Assembly: GCA_011009095.1 (NCBI GenBank)
Contig: VTPC01089961.1
Coordinates: forward strand, 411,803 to 475,802
Length of the DNA stretch: 64,000 nucleotides
From: Ignelater luminosus
Taxonomy: Eukaryota; Arthropoda; Insecta; Coleoptera; Elateridae
Direction: 5' to 3'
The translations under genes and the position numbers were made by a program. Below, in pieces: positions 1 to 12,445 of this stretch. The notes beneath the pieces were generated by a model that was given only the letters and a program-made list of their open reading frames with translations, was not told where the DNA came from and made no database searches. The stretch's first letter is position 1, and every line of letters starts with the position of its first letter.

Positions 1-1883
1 TTTTTTAGAACTAACAATTTGAATTGGTAGTGGAGCTGCATCTGTTGCATTACTAGGTTAGTTTTTATTATTAGTTGTTTGATATGTTCCAAAATTGTGT
101 ACAGGAAAAATAACTGAAATATATGTTCTCAAATTTTGTTTCATCCACTTTTAATGGGGTTATACAATAGTTAATGTTTATAATTATACAATGACAATAC
201 AGGGTTATTTATAAGCAAACAGTGGCAGAGATTAGTTGATGCATTATGGTGACATAATTGTATCAGCGGTGAAACGTTAACTAAGGTATATGTTAAGGTG
301 TACACAGGTAAAGAATTTCAACATGTCTCAAGCCACTGATTAACCAGTTGTTTTGCGTGAATTACGTCATGATCTTATGAAAATTGCATATGTATGATTG
401 TCCAGCCAAGTAGTTATTAAGGGCAAAGTGTATATATATATATATACTCTTACTGTGCCATCAAGTTAGTGATACCGCTCCTTGTTCATGAGTGATGACA
501 ACCCTAATGAAACTTGAATATGCAACACACACACAGGCCACTTCAACTTTTCTTTGTAATTTAAAAGAACAAAATAGCAGAGACAACTTATATTATGACA
601 ATTTAACATATTAAATGTCTCTATAGTTGTTTTTAAGGTTAGACTTGGGCATGATTAATTGTATTTAATTAAACAAGAAGAATTTATGATGATAATTGAT
701 TGTTACTAATGCATTACAGAAATTAGAGCAATAAACAAAATTTAACAAACAGTTATAAGAACATTTAAATGAAGATAAATTAAACAAAGTATGGTGATAG
801 AAAAATGTAACCTGTGTTCAAAATGTTGTTCACTATTTGCAATAATGCCAATTAGCGTTTTTGAAATGAAAACTTTTGCTAAGATACTGGTCAATTCTCA
901 TGTAAATTACTTTTTAATCATTTCAATATTCTTTCCGTAGGACATCGTTGTCAAGGATATCGTCAACGATAAGTAATTGTAAACAAATTTGAATTTTTCC
1001 AACACTTTCCATAAATTAACATCATAACTATCTGTCTTTTCATTATTCAAATACATTTTCAAACAATTTATATTAATGTAAAATTGAAATTTAAAATGTC
1101 AAATTGAACAAACAGTATTTTCAAGCTTGCTGAATGCATATGCGTCACTTATTAGAAACATGTATTGAAGAATGACAGAAATACTCTCAGTTTGCACTAG
1201 TGTGGTCAATCAAAAACACTAATAAATGGTGCAACAAAAGATTGTCTCTGTCTACTAGCATTGATTTTCAATTTTTTATTTTAAAAACATCAACAATGCT
1301 TTGGAAATGTGCAGGTTGGGTTGCCTATCACTTTTATCAAGGGACATCATCATTCGTAAATAACCCTGTATTTTACAAGAAATAATTGAACAATGCCAGA
1401 ACTGTGTTACTCTTTTGTGCAGAATTTTGGGAAGTACAAATGATCATTCTGTACAACTTTTCCTAATAATAGTTTTTGATAATTTTACAAATTCTAGTTG
1501 GTGGCAAAATAATCATAGTAATTGAAGTCACGGGGTCCAAGGAAACCACAACCTGAAGCTTCAGGCACGAAACAACAACAAATAATGACACTATCTTCTG
1601 ATTACATACCATTAAGATAACCTCTATACTACTCTTGGAATTTGCCAAGACCTAATATGAATAGTCTTCGTAATATTTTAGGCATAATTATCACTTGATA
1701 ACAAAATTAAATGAAAAAATAAAATTCTCAAAAGGCTAATGTTGCAATGGTTTCAGTATAATGCAGTCGCCTCTTTGTTTATAAAACTATTAAAAATAAA
1801 AAAATAACATTCAATTTAAGAAAAACAAAAGCTATTTTGATTTTAATGGGAATATTAAAATTTAAAAACAAATTAAAACTTAC
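1..1883. other. Left-edge intron of MGAT1, no gene seen
   Basis: This AT-rich stretch follows the donor site of MGAT1 coding exon 3 on the minus strand, so it is most simply the next MGAT1 intron. I looked on the minus strand for the expected continuation of the enzyme (the FWDDW-type segment that follows the KWP-R-A residues in this family) and did not find it. The small open frames at 1200-1385 (plus) and 1463-1648 (minus) resemble nothing I know and look like chance. A short TA microsatellite sits near 430-446. Confidence 0.6.
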
Positions 1884-4399
1884 GCTCTTGGCCATTTACT
1901 ACATAATTCAATCCATAAGGATTTTGTAAGCATCCATCCTAAGCCAGGAAAGAAGTCAGTACGATACAATAATTCAGGTTTCTTTTCATCTACTAAACCC
2001 AATTTTCCATTATCATTCCATGCTGAGATACACCATAAATATGGATCTTTTATCAGAAGTGGATACGTTCCTAGGAAATATTCGAAGAAATCTGGTGCTA
2101 CATCTAAATCATCTAAAATTTCTTTCTTTAATAAAACTACACAGCAACTTTTAACATTTTTACCTTCAACGATGATTACAGTCTCAAAATTAAAGTTAAA
2201 GAATGTCTGATTTAAAGCCCAACCATAATGACGAGCAATTTTAAAATAGCCTTTAAATTTCTTTTCTTTTGGAGGAACATCAATATCTGATTGATCAGGT
2301 TGTTGTATTAATAATATTTGAGATCCATACCTATTTATTACATCTGTTGTTTCTTGATGATTACAATCCTAAAAAAATAAACTGCTACTTTCAAAATCAT
2401 CATCTTAAGTTGATATCTACTAACTATATCAAAAATATTGTGCACGAATAAAATTAATTATAGTTCATTAAATATTCTTATGTAATCATTTTCTCATTCA
2501 TTTTATAAAATAAGTTTGTTTTGATAGAAATTTCAACAGTATTAGTTCTTCATAGAACTGCAATTTTTGAAATTTCAGAGTATACGTAACTTAATTATTA
2601 ATTTTAAAATCTTCAGGAAATAATTACTAGAAAATAGAATAAAATATTGAATAGAACTTTGGAATTGGTATTAGGCTGTACATTGTTGATAAATAAAACA
2701 TGGTTTTTGGAGACTTCTAGCCTTTAGTTTACATTAATTAAACTAGGTAATTAATATTCTTTACACAAGGTTTTGCAAAATTTTATTTTTACTTTCTCAA
2801 GTGCAATAATTATTTAGGAGATTTTAGCTTGCAAAGTCATTTGCAATGGATCAACTATTTTCCAAATTATGTTTTATTTATTAAATAGAACATCTCAAAG
2901 TCCTACGTACTTATATTATTAATTAAGTTGAATTCAGATATTGGGTTCAAGGTAATTTCAACACATTAGATAAACATCAAATAACTAAAAATGATGTCAC
3001 TTAAATTTTACGAACAACGATGTAATTCAACACTTTCTGCGAAACAGAATTTTAATCCAAAAGCAGTTTGAAATTAATTTATCAATAATATTCAAAATTG
3101 AAAAAAATTAAAACTAGTATTAGACGAATTTTGGATATGACAAGCTCACTGCAATGCATCATATTTTGTAAACAAGACACAAATGTTATTTTAAATCAAA
3201 TGTTATGTTACTAGTGGTTTAAAAATAGATATTTGTTTAAACAAGGACTCGAAGAGATATTTTTGCAGAGTAGCTCGTTCATCACCTCGTCCACTATTCC
3301 TAACATGTCTACAAAATCAGTTTGGTCTCCTTTCACTAACTAATACAGCTTTTTTAAAAATTGAAAGTATAGCTTTATCTGATCTTAACACAAAAAAAAT
3401 GGATAAAATCGACTGTTATGAGAGAGAATATGAATTTAATGGAGTTGGTGTTTCTGTCTAATAAAAAAAAAAATAGGTTTGTTCCTAATCAACATCCTAA
3501 AAAGCTACTTTTAATACTAATTTTAAACATTACTATTGCAATTTAGATTTTAAATGTGAAAAATCATATAAATTTATAATAGGCATTTACATATTTTCTT
3601 GGTTGGAGAAAAACTATTTATATTAAAAGTGCTTTGTTCGACTTGCAATTCTTGCATTTGCTTGTCTGCACTTCGCTACATCTCACCTGCAAACATAATT
3701 GCTCGTCAAACAAAGTTACACTTTTAATCTTAATGACACAATCTACTATTTAAACAGTTAGGTAGCAAAAAAATTGCCTAGTTAAACAAATATGAATACA
3801 TCCATGAAGGGTTAAGATGTCAAACACCTATGCTAAAACAGTAAAATCAGTCTGTCAGCTATTTTGTCTCATCAAAAGTTATGCTGATCACTAGTGCTGA
3901 CCTTATAAAAGATTATTCCAATTCCAAATTTTAATACATAGTGATAACGTACCTACTCTAATTCCATTCCTTAATAATTAAAATAAGAAAATTATAGAAA
4001 TAGATTTTCACTTACTTGACTAACAATAATAGGAAACTGATCTGGATTAGGTCTATATTGTATTAGTTGATCTAAACAACGGCTTACACTAACTCTATTA
4101 CATGCCAATACTAAAACTGGAATTACAGTTCCTTTAAATTCTTTTCTTGTGTGTACTTCAATTTCATTATCTACAACAGCTGCCTGCTTCTTCGCCTCTA
4201 TTACTGTATGAAGATCATTAATAAAGTGTTTGTTTAATTTATATTGTTCTGCAATGCCTTCTTCTAGTTTCAGTAGTCGATTATTTACATCTTCATTACC
4301 ATCAGTTAAAGTTATTTGACGATTTACAACGGTTACATAAATTATTAAAAGCCATATCACTAAACTGAAACCTATAAAAAATGTGCGTCTTATTCGCAT
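1884..4399 (-). CDS. MGAT1: Alpha-1,3-mannosyl-glycoprotein 2-beta-N-acetylglucosaminyltransferase (GnT-I), 5' part
   Basis: GnT-I adds the first GlcNAc to Man5GlcNAc2 in the medial Golgi and opens the way to hybrid and complex N-glycans. Three coding exons are visible on the minus strand: 4399-4016, 2368-2164 and 2112-1884 (818 nt, 272 codons plus 2 nt). The start ATG at 4399 gives a type II membrane protein with a hydrophobic segment at about residues 7-25, then a coiled stem, then the catalytic domain beginning near VIPVLVLACNRVSV. Recognisable family blocks are the EDDLDVAPDFFEYF metal-binding region (formed only after splicing), LWCISAWNDNGK and ELLYRTDFFPGLGW. Introns are 4015-2369 (1.65 kb) and 2163-2113 (51 nt). 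Exon 3 ends at donor GTAAG at 1883, leaving a split codon. The C-terminal 150-200 residues expected for the family are not in the window, so the gene continues past the left edge. Family assignment is secure; exon boundaries follow GT-AG and reading frame. Confidence 0.95.
2113..2163 (-). other. MGAT1: 51-nt micro-intron splitting the MGAT1 EDD motif
   Basis: Between exons 2 and 3 there is a stretch that starts GTAAAA and ends TTTTAG on the minus strand. Removing it joins GAAG to ATGAT and yields the family motif E-D-D-L-D. Left in place it is 17 codons with no stop, so the reading frame runs through. The intron therefore is 3n and stop-free, and cuts the motif that binds the metal and UDP-sugar. 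The call rests on homology to the uninterrupted motif in GnT-I proteins and on the canonical splice ends. Confidence 0.85.
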
Positions 4400-5055
4400 G
4401 TTATTGCATCAATGTGGAAAAACCCTAGAAAAAAAGTAAAACCATTACTGTTGACTAATCAACTGATCAACAACAATGTAATATAAGGACTGAACACGTA
4501 CATTCATTATACTACATGTATATAATTTTTATGGAATCTCCTCATCTTTATTATTTTCGTACACGTTCATTAAACTACATCTTTTATACCCTATATATCT
4601 TTTGAATACGAGTTCGACACGTCAAACGTCAAACGACAGGTCATTGGTTATCTGTCACTTCCGTCGGTTCTGAAAAAGTAATAAAGCACGATCAAAAATT
4701 ATTATTATCAAGTGCGCCTGAGGACTCTACGGTACAAACTTTAAATGCTTTAAATGCCGATCTGTGCGCTCTCTCGTGGCAGCGGTAATAAGCTTTGAGC
4801 CGTAAAATTAAATGCGAAATATGTAAGTACGTGCAAAACGTAACATTTCATTTTTTTAATTTTAAAAGATGTATGCAACGAAAGCAAACAAAATGAGTGT
4901 AACCATAACATGTGACTTCCAAAATGTAAATGTTACTTGTTTTCGGAGTAAAAGTTTAAAGTAAAGCAATGCAATCCAGAATATAAAACAAACATCATAA
5001 AAACATATTGGTAATCTCGAAAACCATCTGAATTCCTTTTATATTTCTCTCACAG

Positions 5056-5271
5056 GTTAATTATTGTAAATCGTGATATCGACGATGCAGTTGCACATGC
5101 AAGACTGGGAAAGGTTTTTGTAAACATGCCGTAGCAATAGCTTTATTCCTTAATTTTGAGCATATACTGTCCAAAACTGACCAGCCCATGGTATGGAATA
5201 AACCATCAGATGTGCAATTAAAAAAGTACCATAAGGTTGTACTATTGAAAATCTTTTATCCGATGAAGTGA
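5056..5271 (+). pseudogene. SWIM-type zinc finger relic
   Basis: After a good acceptor (TCTCTCACAG at 5046-5055) there is a plus-strand frame containing CSCTCKTGKGFCKHAVAIAL, which fits the SWIM pattern CxC-x(n)-CxH (the first cysteine codon is at 5086). It is followed by an N-K-P segment like those after SWIM domains in uncharacterised arthropod, often transposon-linked, proteins. The frame holds a TGA at 5074, just before the finger, and ends at TGA 5269. No flanking exon is recognised. It is either a decayed exon or a fragment of a mobile element; a live gene is unlikely. The domain match is seen directly; its origin is inference. Confidence 0.5.
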
Positions 5272-5776
5272 ACGAAAAAGAAATTAGAGGAAACCTCCTG
5301 TCAAAAGAAAAGTGCAAAACTGAATTGAAGTTTAATTTTTTAATTTTTAAAAGATTTGCTTTCCAGGCAGTACGATAGTGATTATAAATTGTATTATTGT
5401 TATAGGGTTAAAATTATATCGAAGTGTAAAATGACATTTAAAAAATTAGATTATAATGATTTTCTGTGCTTTAACATGCCGGAACGCAACAAACGCGGCT
5501 GTTATCTATGTTTTAATCGCAAAAGCACCTTCTTTTATACAACAATTACTCCAGAAAAGAATCATTTATTTCGCTTACTTAATACAGTCTCACGTGCACG
5601 ACAGCATTTTAACGGCTCATAATAGTATCTTCTTTAGATACACTAAGGCGCTGCAATCGTTTGTACCGTGGCGTATAGCAACACCCAACAAAGCAATTTC
5701 ATATATCTACAATAACTGTAATTGGTGAATTCACCAATTAAAAAATCTTAAATTAAAAAAATGATCTACCAATTAA

Positions 5777-5940
5777 AGGCCCACTTTTACAGCCTGCAAT
5801 TTAAAAACGCGGCCATCAGATAACCTTATTAAACGTAGTATTATTGCCATAGATACAATTGTGAAAATGACAAACAACAGTTGTATCCATGGCAATAATT
5901 ACCTTCGATAAAGTTATTTAAGGATTTTAAAAGTGGGCCT
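5777..5940. mobile_element. Short hairpin MITE (about 164 bp)
   Basis: The ends are inverted copies, AGGCCCACTTTTA at the left and TAAAAGTGGGCCT at the right, and the arms pair over most of the element (the ATTGCCAT-GATACAA block occurs in both arms). Nothing is coded. I saw no clear target-site duplication. It lies about 1.8 kb upstream of MED8. Confidence 0.6.
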
Positions 5941-7787
5941 AAAACAAACCTGACTTTCCACAAGTCTTATCCGTATTTTATGCATATAGGAACTTTAGAA
6001 TAGCGGACTCAGTGCTGCACTAAAATGGCCTGAAAGTGTGATTTGCGATTTAACGATGCCACGTGTTCGATTAGAGATGGCGTGCAAGTACTAGATTTTG
6101 TATTTGGTACGCACATTTCAACATCGACTCTGCAGTCAGTTTTGCTTCAGTGCAAAACAACAATGGCGCGGAGAAAAACCAAAGTCGGTCAAACTACCGA
6201 CACCTAAACAAATGATCAGGTAGAAAAGGTCGTTGTCGGTACTTTATGTCACTTTATTCATAATTGACGTAAACGGAACGGTAACATGAACGTGAATAAA
6301 AACGTGAATGTAAAGAAATCACATTTTCTAGTTGTTTTGATAGTGCGGTCTGATGTAATAACTGACAAAGTTTTCAATCATTTGTTAAAATCATTTATGA
6401 ATCTCCCTTTACTCTTTCTTCCGAAATTAACGTCAGGCTCAAACTAAACGTATTTGAAATCTGAAAGCGCCTCTCCATTATAAGGAAATCATCAACTAAG
6501 AGGTAGCGATAAATTTCTTCAACATGTATTAAAATAGCGGAAAAAGAGTGATCATTATTCATTAGCTACAATTATCGTTGCCAAAGTTAGCTATAAATCT
6601 ACAAATCTGAAGATTTATAACAATCATGATTGTTTCTGACGATATGTTTTACTGTTGTGGCAATAATGTGATCATCCGATGCTCACTCTCAAACTAGTTT
6701 TTTAAAATTCCAATAGAGGTTGCGACGATCGTGTTTTTCTCAAAGCCAGTTGATTGTGATACAAAGTACCGACACCAAACAAAAAACGATCGCAAATTGA
6801 GCTCAATAACAATCTTCTTTCCGCTAGAGGCACTGTTGATCTACGTTAGATTTGACAAGTTTAAACGTCAGTTTATAAGTTTGAGGTTGTTATTATTATT
6901 ATTCCGAACACTTACACTTACCAGCCCGAACCACAAATAATAGAGAAAATACGGTCAAAGCATTGAACGGAGTTTGACGTCAGCAAAGTCCCAACAAATG
7001 CAAATGGACGAAATGATTTACTTTATATGACGCTTTATTATAGTGTATTTTATTCTGTGTTTTTTTATAGAAATATGCAAGGTGTTTTTGTTTTACCAGA
7101 AATGTAATATATACAACTTATATCTTTTCAAGACGTTGGAAACCACAAGGCATATCTTCGTATACGACCGTTCGAGAATACAGTTTTGTAAATTTCATGA
7201 GAAAATGACGTTATTTTGTATACGAGATTTTATTGTACAACTCGAGAATCGGTTACCTAGTAGATACAGAACACCACTGCAAACTAATTTAAAAAAAGAA
7301 TTGTTTTTCATGCTGCACTTGATGAAGACGGTTTTTGATCATACTGTATTTTGGAAACACGGGACTGCCTCCATTAACGCTAACGTAAACTTTGTTTCAA
7401 TAAACTCGTGCCGATTAGTTAAAAAGTATTAAAAGTTTAGAATACAATTATTAAAAGACCTTCCAAGATAAGCGCTGACTTTTGGGTCCAGTTCTTACTA
7501 AAAAGATAAAAACTTATTTCGTTTAATACGTTTGGTTGCAAATTTGTACGACTTTGAGCTATTTCAGCACCGATTTACATTTACAATTTGCCAATCTGGC
7601 AAGCGTGGTTAAGAGATGACAGAAATCGTGAATCTTTTGAGGACAAGTGAACAGCTGAACTCGAAGGAGGTTATGTTTGGGTTGTGTTATTATTTATATT
7701 TGTAATTATTGACAATTGTTATTGATATATTTGTATGGTGTATCATCTTGGTGTAGTCGTGGCTGTTATCAATAAGAGTATTACATT
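5941..7787. other. MED8 upstream region, no gene recognised
   Basis: No exon is recognised here. A weak inverted repeat pairs TTGTCGGTACTTTATGTC near 6234 with ACAAAGTACCGACACC near 6762, and a third copy of TACCGACACC is at 6198; this could be a decayed MITE of about 550 bp. A 129-codon plus-strand frame at 7043-7432 matches nothing I know and has no gene-like context. The last few hundred bases should include the MED8 promoter and 5' UTR; no TATA box is evident. Confidence 0.4.
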
Positions 7788-9440
7788 ATGCAGCAAGCAA
7801 GGGAAGAAAAACAGCTCGAAACAGCTTTAGAGGGTATAATTCAACGTGTTAATGATTTAAAATCTTCAATTGCTGCTATGATATACAAAGTAGAAAACGA
7901 ATACGAAACTTTAAATTGGCCTACATTTTTAGATAATTATGCTCTTTTATCAGGACATGTATGTATTATTCATTCATTGTTAGATACAATTAATTTACAA
8001 GAATTTTTTAGTTAACTTCATTATCAAAGTTGTTAAATCACGATAAGTGTCCTCCCTTAAGAAATCTTACTGTCTTGCCATTAATATTATCACCAGAACG
8101 TGATGAACAGCTTGTACAAACAACTGAGGGTAGAGTAACAACATTCGCTCATGATTTGGTTCCTGATTATTTGCGTACGAAGTTGGAACCAATGGCTGAA
8201 AATAAAATGTTGCAGCTAGAACACAAGGCAGCTACTCTTACATATGAAAATGCCCAGGTATGTATTATTTATCCATTTATTTTTCCTAAGTTTTCCGCTA
8301 TTTTCAATTCACTTGACTCTCTAATATTATGCTGTTGTCACTTTTTCTATTCTAGTAAGTCTTATAATATATCTAAAAATAAAATTCTCAGTACAGATTC
8401 ATACCTACATGTATTAAAATGAATTACAAATGTTAAAGATAATCACATTTAAAACTATATATTGTTAACAACTTGATAGAAATTCTGAAATACTCAGCTT
8501 TAATTGTAGGAACAGTTCAAACTGGCGTAATGTATAATGCACTATTTTATTTTAATTTTTTGTTAGAGGACCTCTCAGTGAGAGAAAATCTATTTTAATA
8601 CAAGAATTTACAATCTAAACCTGATTAAATTCTTAGCTTGTAAAATTTAACTTTACTTTCTTTAAGTTTATTAAATAAACATCTTGAAATTGGCTTTCCT
8701 ACTACATCTTTCTGCTTAGAAGTCAATTTTCACAAGGAAATGTAATTATCCCATTTCATTAATTAGTGCCCCATAAGAGCATACAAATTCTCTTTTGTTT
8801 TTCGTTTCAGTATTTTTGATCTTTTAAAATATTATATTTTAAACTGTGCCCTGAGGAGTGTTCAGAAGGTTGTTAGAAATTTTATGTTCAGAAAGTAGAC
8901 AATTAGTTTGCAGTAATCAATGTTTTATCAGTTAAATAATTCTCAGTGTAACTGAGTACAACTCTATTTGACTCTGCTAATTCTCTGTTCAACTTATTAG
9001 CAATATTCTTGTAGAAACAAATAACTGCATATCAGAAAGTTGTATCTCATGTGTGGGATATAGTTAACAAAGCACGAGAAGAATGGGAAGTGGAATCTTC
9101 ATCAAGAGGTAATACTCAGCAAAACTCAAGTGTTGCTGACACTCATTTACTTGTAGCTGCTGTTGGTATGGGAAAAGGTTTAAAGGTATTTTTAGTATTG
9201 AAATTATTTTGGGGAATATTAATTTAAAAAAATTATAAGCAGATGGTAACAAATCCAAATGGTCAACCAAATCAAAATAGTGGCGGTATAATGGTTGCAC
9301 CTCAAGGTCCTGGACGTCCTGGTGCTCCTCCTGGTCAAGTTTCTATTGCCTCATCTACACAAGGTATCATGAATAAAGCACCGTCAGCTATTAAAACAAA
9401 TATTAAAAGTGCCACACAAATACATCCTTATGGTCGATAG
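7788..9440 (+). CDS. MED8: Mediator complex subunit 8
   Basis: MED8 is a head-module subunit of Mediator, which bridges activators and RNA polymerase II in the nucleus. Four exons join in phase 0: 7788-7958, 8012-8257, 9015-9185 and 9243-9440, giving 261 residues, close to the insect family length. The start at 7788 begins MQQAREEKQLE, matching the usual MED8 N-terminus. Family hallmarks are the NEYETLNWPTFLDNYALLSG block, PLILSPERDE, TEGRV, VPDYLRTK and the conserved C-terminal IKTNIKSA-HPYGR, after which the stop falls at 9438. Exon 4 is rich in Gly, Pro and Gln. Introns are 53, 757 and 57 nt. Two poly(A)-type signals are likely in the 3' UTR, the clearest AATAAA at 9545. Nothing is broken. 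The assignment is secure. Confidence 0.96.
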
Positions 9441-9544
9441 TTTTAGTTATAAATGCATTAATTTTATTCTGTAAGCAAAAATATTTATCAACATGTACTA
9501 GATGTAATACTTTGTATTTAAAGGTTAATGTAAATGTGAATTCA

Positions 9545-9550
9545 AATAAA
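9545..9550 (+). promoter_or_regulatory. MED8: Poly(A) signal of MED8
   Basis: AATAAA lies 105 bp after the MED8 stop codon on the coding strand, a usual distance for an insect 3' UTR. Confidence 0.6.
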
Positions 9551-10080
9551 ACTCATGCTCATTTTCAAATTCTTTGACATAAAATATTATAAGGAAAAAA
9601 CAAAAAGATTTTATCCAGAGCAAAACAGTTCCACATACGGCATAATCAATAAAGCAATTATTGTTATTTATATAGCAGTAGAAACCACTTAAAATAATGG
9701 GTATGAGACCTACAAAATATCATTGTTATATTTGAATGTAAATGTATCAGAAGCATTTTCTAAAAACGGCAACAACAAATCAGAAAATTTTATTTTGAAA
9801 AACACTTTCTAACAAGAAAATACAATGATTATTTAAAATATTCTGTTGTTTCTGTTTTTTCAAAATTGATGGTGCAATTCATGATTACTCCAGTCGCGAA
9901 TTTATGAATAAATAATGTTCAAATTATAAATGTAGAATTTTCTCCTGGAGATTTTCTGAGTTTACAAACACTCAATTTTGAAATTTATTTACTTTTTCCT
10001 TGCATCATGTAAACCAAGTTCTATTTAATAAAACGCAAGTGTCAAAATAATTACTTTTAACATCAGATTGTGACTCATTA

Positions 10081-10294
10081 ACAGAAACATTTTATTTCTT
10101 AAATTTAGAATCTAGTCTCAAGAAAAAAAAAAATGTCACAACAATGCTCTCCATCTCGTTGAAATCACAACAACCTACCCAGAAAACGATTTTTTTCATT
10201 TGGAAATAATTTGGCTAATTCTGGAATTACTTTCATGTTGGTGACATTTTTTTTCCTTGGGAATCTAGATTTAAGAAATAAACATTTTTTGTTA
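10081..10294. mobile_element. Hairpin MITE (about 210 bp)
   Basis: The left arm (10081-10139) contains TTTATTTCTTAAATTTAGAA, then a run of A and ATGTCAC. The right arm (10241-10294) is its inverted copy: GTGACATTTTTTTTCC, then TAGATTTAAGAAATAAA. The two arms pair for about 50 bp with a 100-bp loop. No coding frame is present. Hairpin structure is seen; a MITE origin is inference. Confidence 0.55.
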
Positions 10295-11270
10295 GTTTAT
10301 AGATATTTCTTAAAATAAATCCATACAAGCATAGTATCATTGAAATTGTAATGAAAAACTGTAAAAATGAATTTGAAAATATACAAAGGGCCCCATTTGA
10401 AATTAAAAAGAATACTCTATTCCAAATCTATCCGAACAGTGACTGTAAAAGTTAGTAAAACAGGGCCCTGATACGGTTGTTACTATTCTAATGAACATTT
10501 TTTTTAGTAATAGGAATTGCTAGTGTTGCTGTTTATGAAAAGTCTGTCAAAGTTCATTAATGAAGGAATTTTTGGTATAAACTTTTCTTCGCCTGTTCAG
10601 ATAGATTTTCAATACTGCATATTAATATCTTAGAAATTGTAAATGTGGCAACGTTGTCAAATAACTATTGAGTTCACAATTTGGTCAGTGTATGTGTTAT
10701 AGCTAAAAAAAAAGAAAGCAAATGTTTGACACTACAATCTGTGTTTCTTTACTAATTGTTATAATATACCTTGGATATCATGATAATATGAATCACTTGG
10801 CATTTTTATGTCGACGGTATTGAGCTTCTACTACATTTAAATTGCAACTAAAGAGAAGTAGGAAGTGCCAATTGACTTTAACTCATGTGAGTTGTTGATT
10901 GTCGAGTCCAGATGATGTGCAGTACTCAATCAATCAACCTTCATGGTTGATGTCACATAGGCATACAAAGCACTAGTGTAGTTTTTGCAACATTTAACAC
11001 AACAATTTTATGGCACTGTCTACTTAATTTTGTTCAATGTGCAGTTACCACTTATCAAAAAATACTTAACAAGATTTTCCCTCTAGTGAACATACTGATT
11101 CTGTAAGGTACTTATACAGTGTTGATGTTAAATCATCAGCATACATGCAATACACTGATGTGGGTTTTTATATATTACCCTCTCTCTTTTAATACCACAG
11201 TTTCTAATTCTAATTATTTACTATTGATTTGGCTATGAACTTCATGTTGTCTAAGCTATGTATCATATAA

Positions 11271-12250
11271 AGTGTGTTCAGTGAGGAATGGGACAGCGCA
11301 ATATTTGGGGAAGGAATGCAGATTTTAAAATTCTGAAAACTTTGTTATAAATGTAAGGTAGGGGCACCTATCTTGTGATAAAAAGTTTTTAAATTAAATG
11401 GGTCACCGCCAGGTGGCGCTACCTAACTTATTTTTTTTAAATGGAATACCCTGTTTTATTCGATTTTTGGAATTTGCAACATATTTGCGATAACTTTCCT
11501 TATAACTACTACCAACCTATCTGGTTTACTTCTTGGGAAAATAATAATTTTTATAAATTTAACACAAAGGTGTAAAAGATTGTATTTTATAGGGATAATA
11601 AGCAAATTCTTCTACGTTTCTGGAAGGTGTATCGTAGACTACACTTTTTAAATGTCCCCAAAGAAAGTAGTCTAAAGGAGTTAAATTCGGAGAATGAGCT
11701 GGCCCTTATAAAACCATTAGTACCTATCCATCATCTCAGAAATACCCTAACACCATCAGCCCATCTGCGCAGGGTCTCTTACTATGTTACTGTTATTAGC
11801 AGGGGCGCTGTCTTGTTTAATTTAAATTAACATTCTTAAGCAAAAGAGGTAGCTGATGTATTAGAGTATTTCGAAACGATGGATAGGTACTGATGGTTCT
11901 ATGAGATGGTCAGCTCGTTCTCTGGATTTAACTCCTTTAGACTACTTTTTTTGGGGACATTTAAAAAGTGTAGTCTATGATACACCTTCCAGAAATGTAG
12001 AAGAATTTGCTTATTATCTCTGCAGAACACAATTTTTTACATCTTTTTGTTAAATTTATAAATATTATCATTTTCCCGAAAAGTAAACCAGATAGGTTGG
12101 TAGTAATTATGGCGGTGACACATTTAATTTTAAAACTTTTTATCCCAAAATATGTGCCCCTACCTTACATTTATAACAAAGTTTTCAGAATTTTAAAATC
12201 TGCATTCGTTCCCGAGATATCGCGCTGTCCCATTCCTTGCTGAACACACT
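11271..12250. mobile_element. Foldback transposon with both arms carrying a transposase 3' end
   Basis: The ends match as inverted copies (AGTGTGTTCAG at left, CTGAACACACT at right), and the inverted match extends through arms of about 480 bp and 390 bp. The right arm, read on plus at about 11889-12015, encodes a Tc1/mariner-type DDE_3 C-terminus, with RSLDLTPLDYFFWGHLKS followed by a V-V-Y-D-T-P segment. The left arm holds the same piece in reverse (about 11590-11750). The left arm retains about 95 bp (near 11410-11500) missing from the right. The element looks like a derivative formed when a transposon end was duplicated head to head. It is not functional by itself. Confidence 0.7.
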
Positions 12251-12261
12251 GTATACAGTTA

Positions 12262-12445
12262 TTCTCATAAGTTAAGCCCAGACGTTTTAGGTTTTTGCCT
12301 CCCACCAGTCTTGCACACGCAGCTATTGCAATGCATGCATTGCTTGCAATTCGGTCCGCGCGGCGATATGACCTGCCTACGCCGTTGGAGGGAGTTGATT
12401 TTTGAATTCCGACCTAAAGCGTTAAGGCTATGCTCATAAGTGTCC
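12262..12445. repeat. Weak short inverted repeat
   Basis: CTCATAAG with a following TAAGCCCAGACGTTTTAGG at the left pairs imperfectly with CCTAAAGCGTTAAGGCTATG and CTCATAAG at the right. A (TTGCAA/TGCATGCA)-rich, GC-richer centre lies between. It may be a decayed MITE. Confidence 0.3.

Noticed and set aside
7043-7432. 129-codon plus-strand frame as a gene
   Set aside because: No known motif, no splice context, and a composition expected of AT-rich chance frames.
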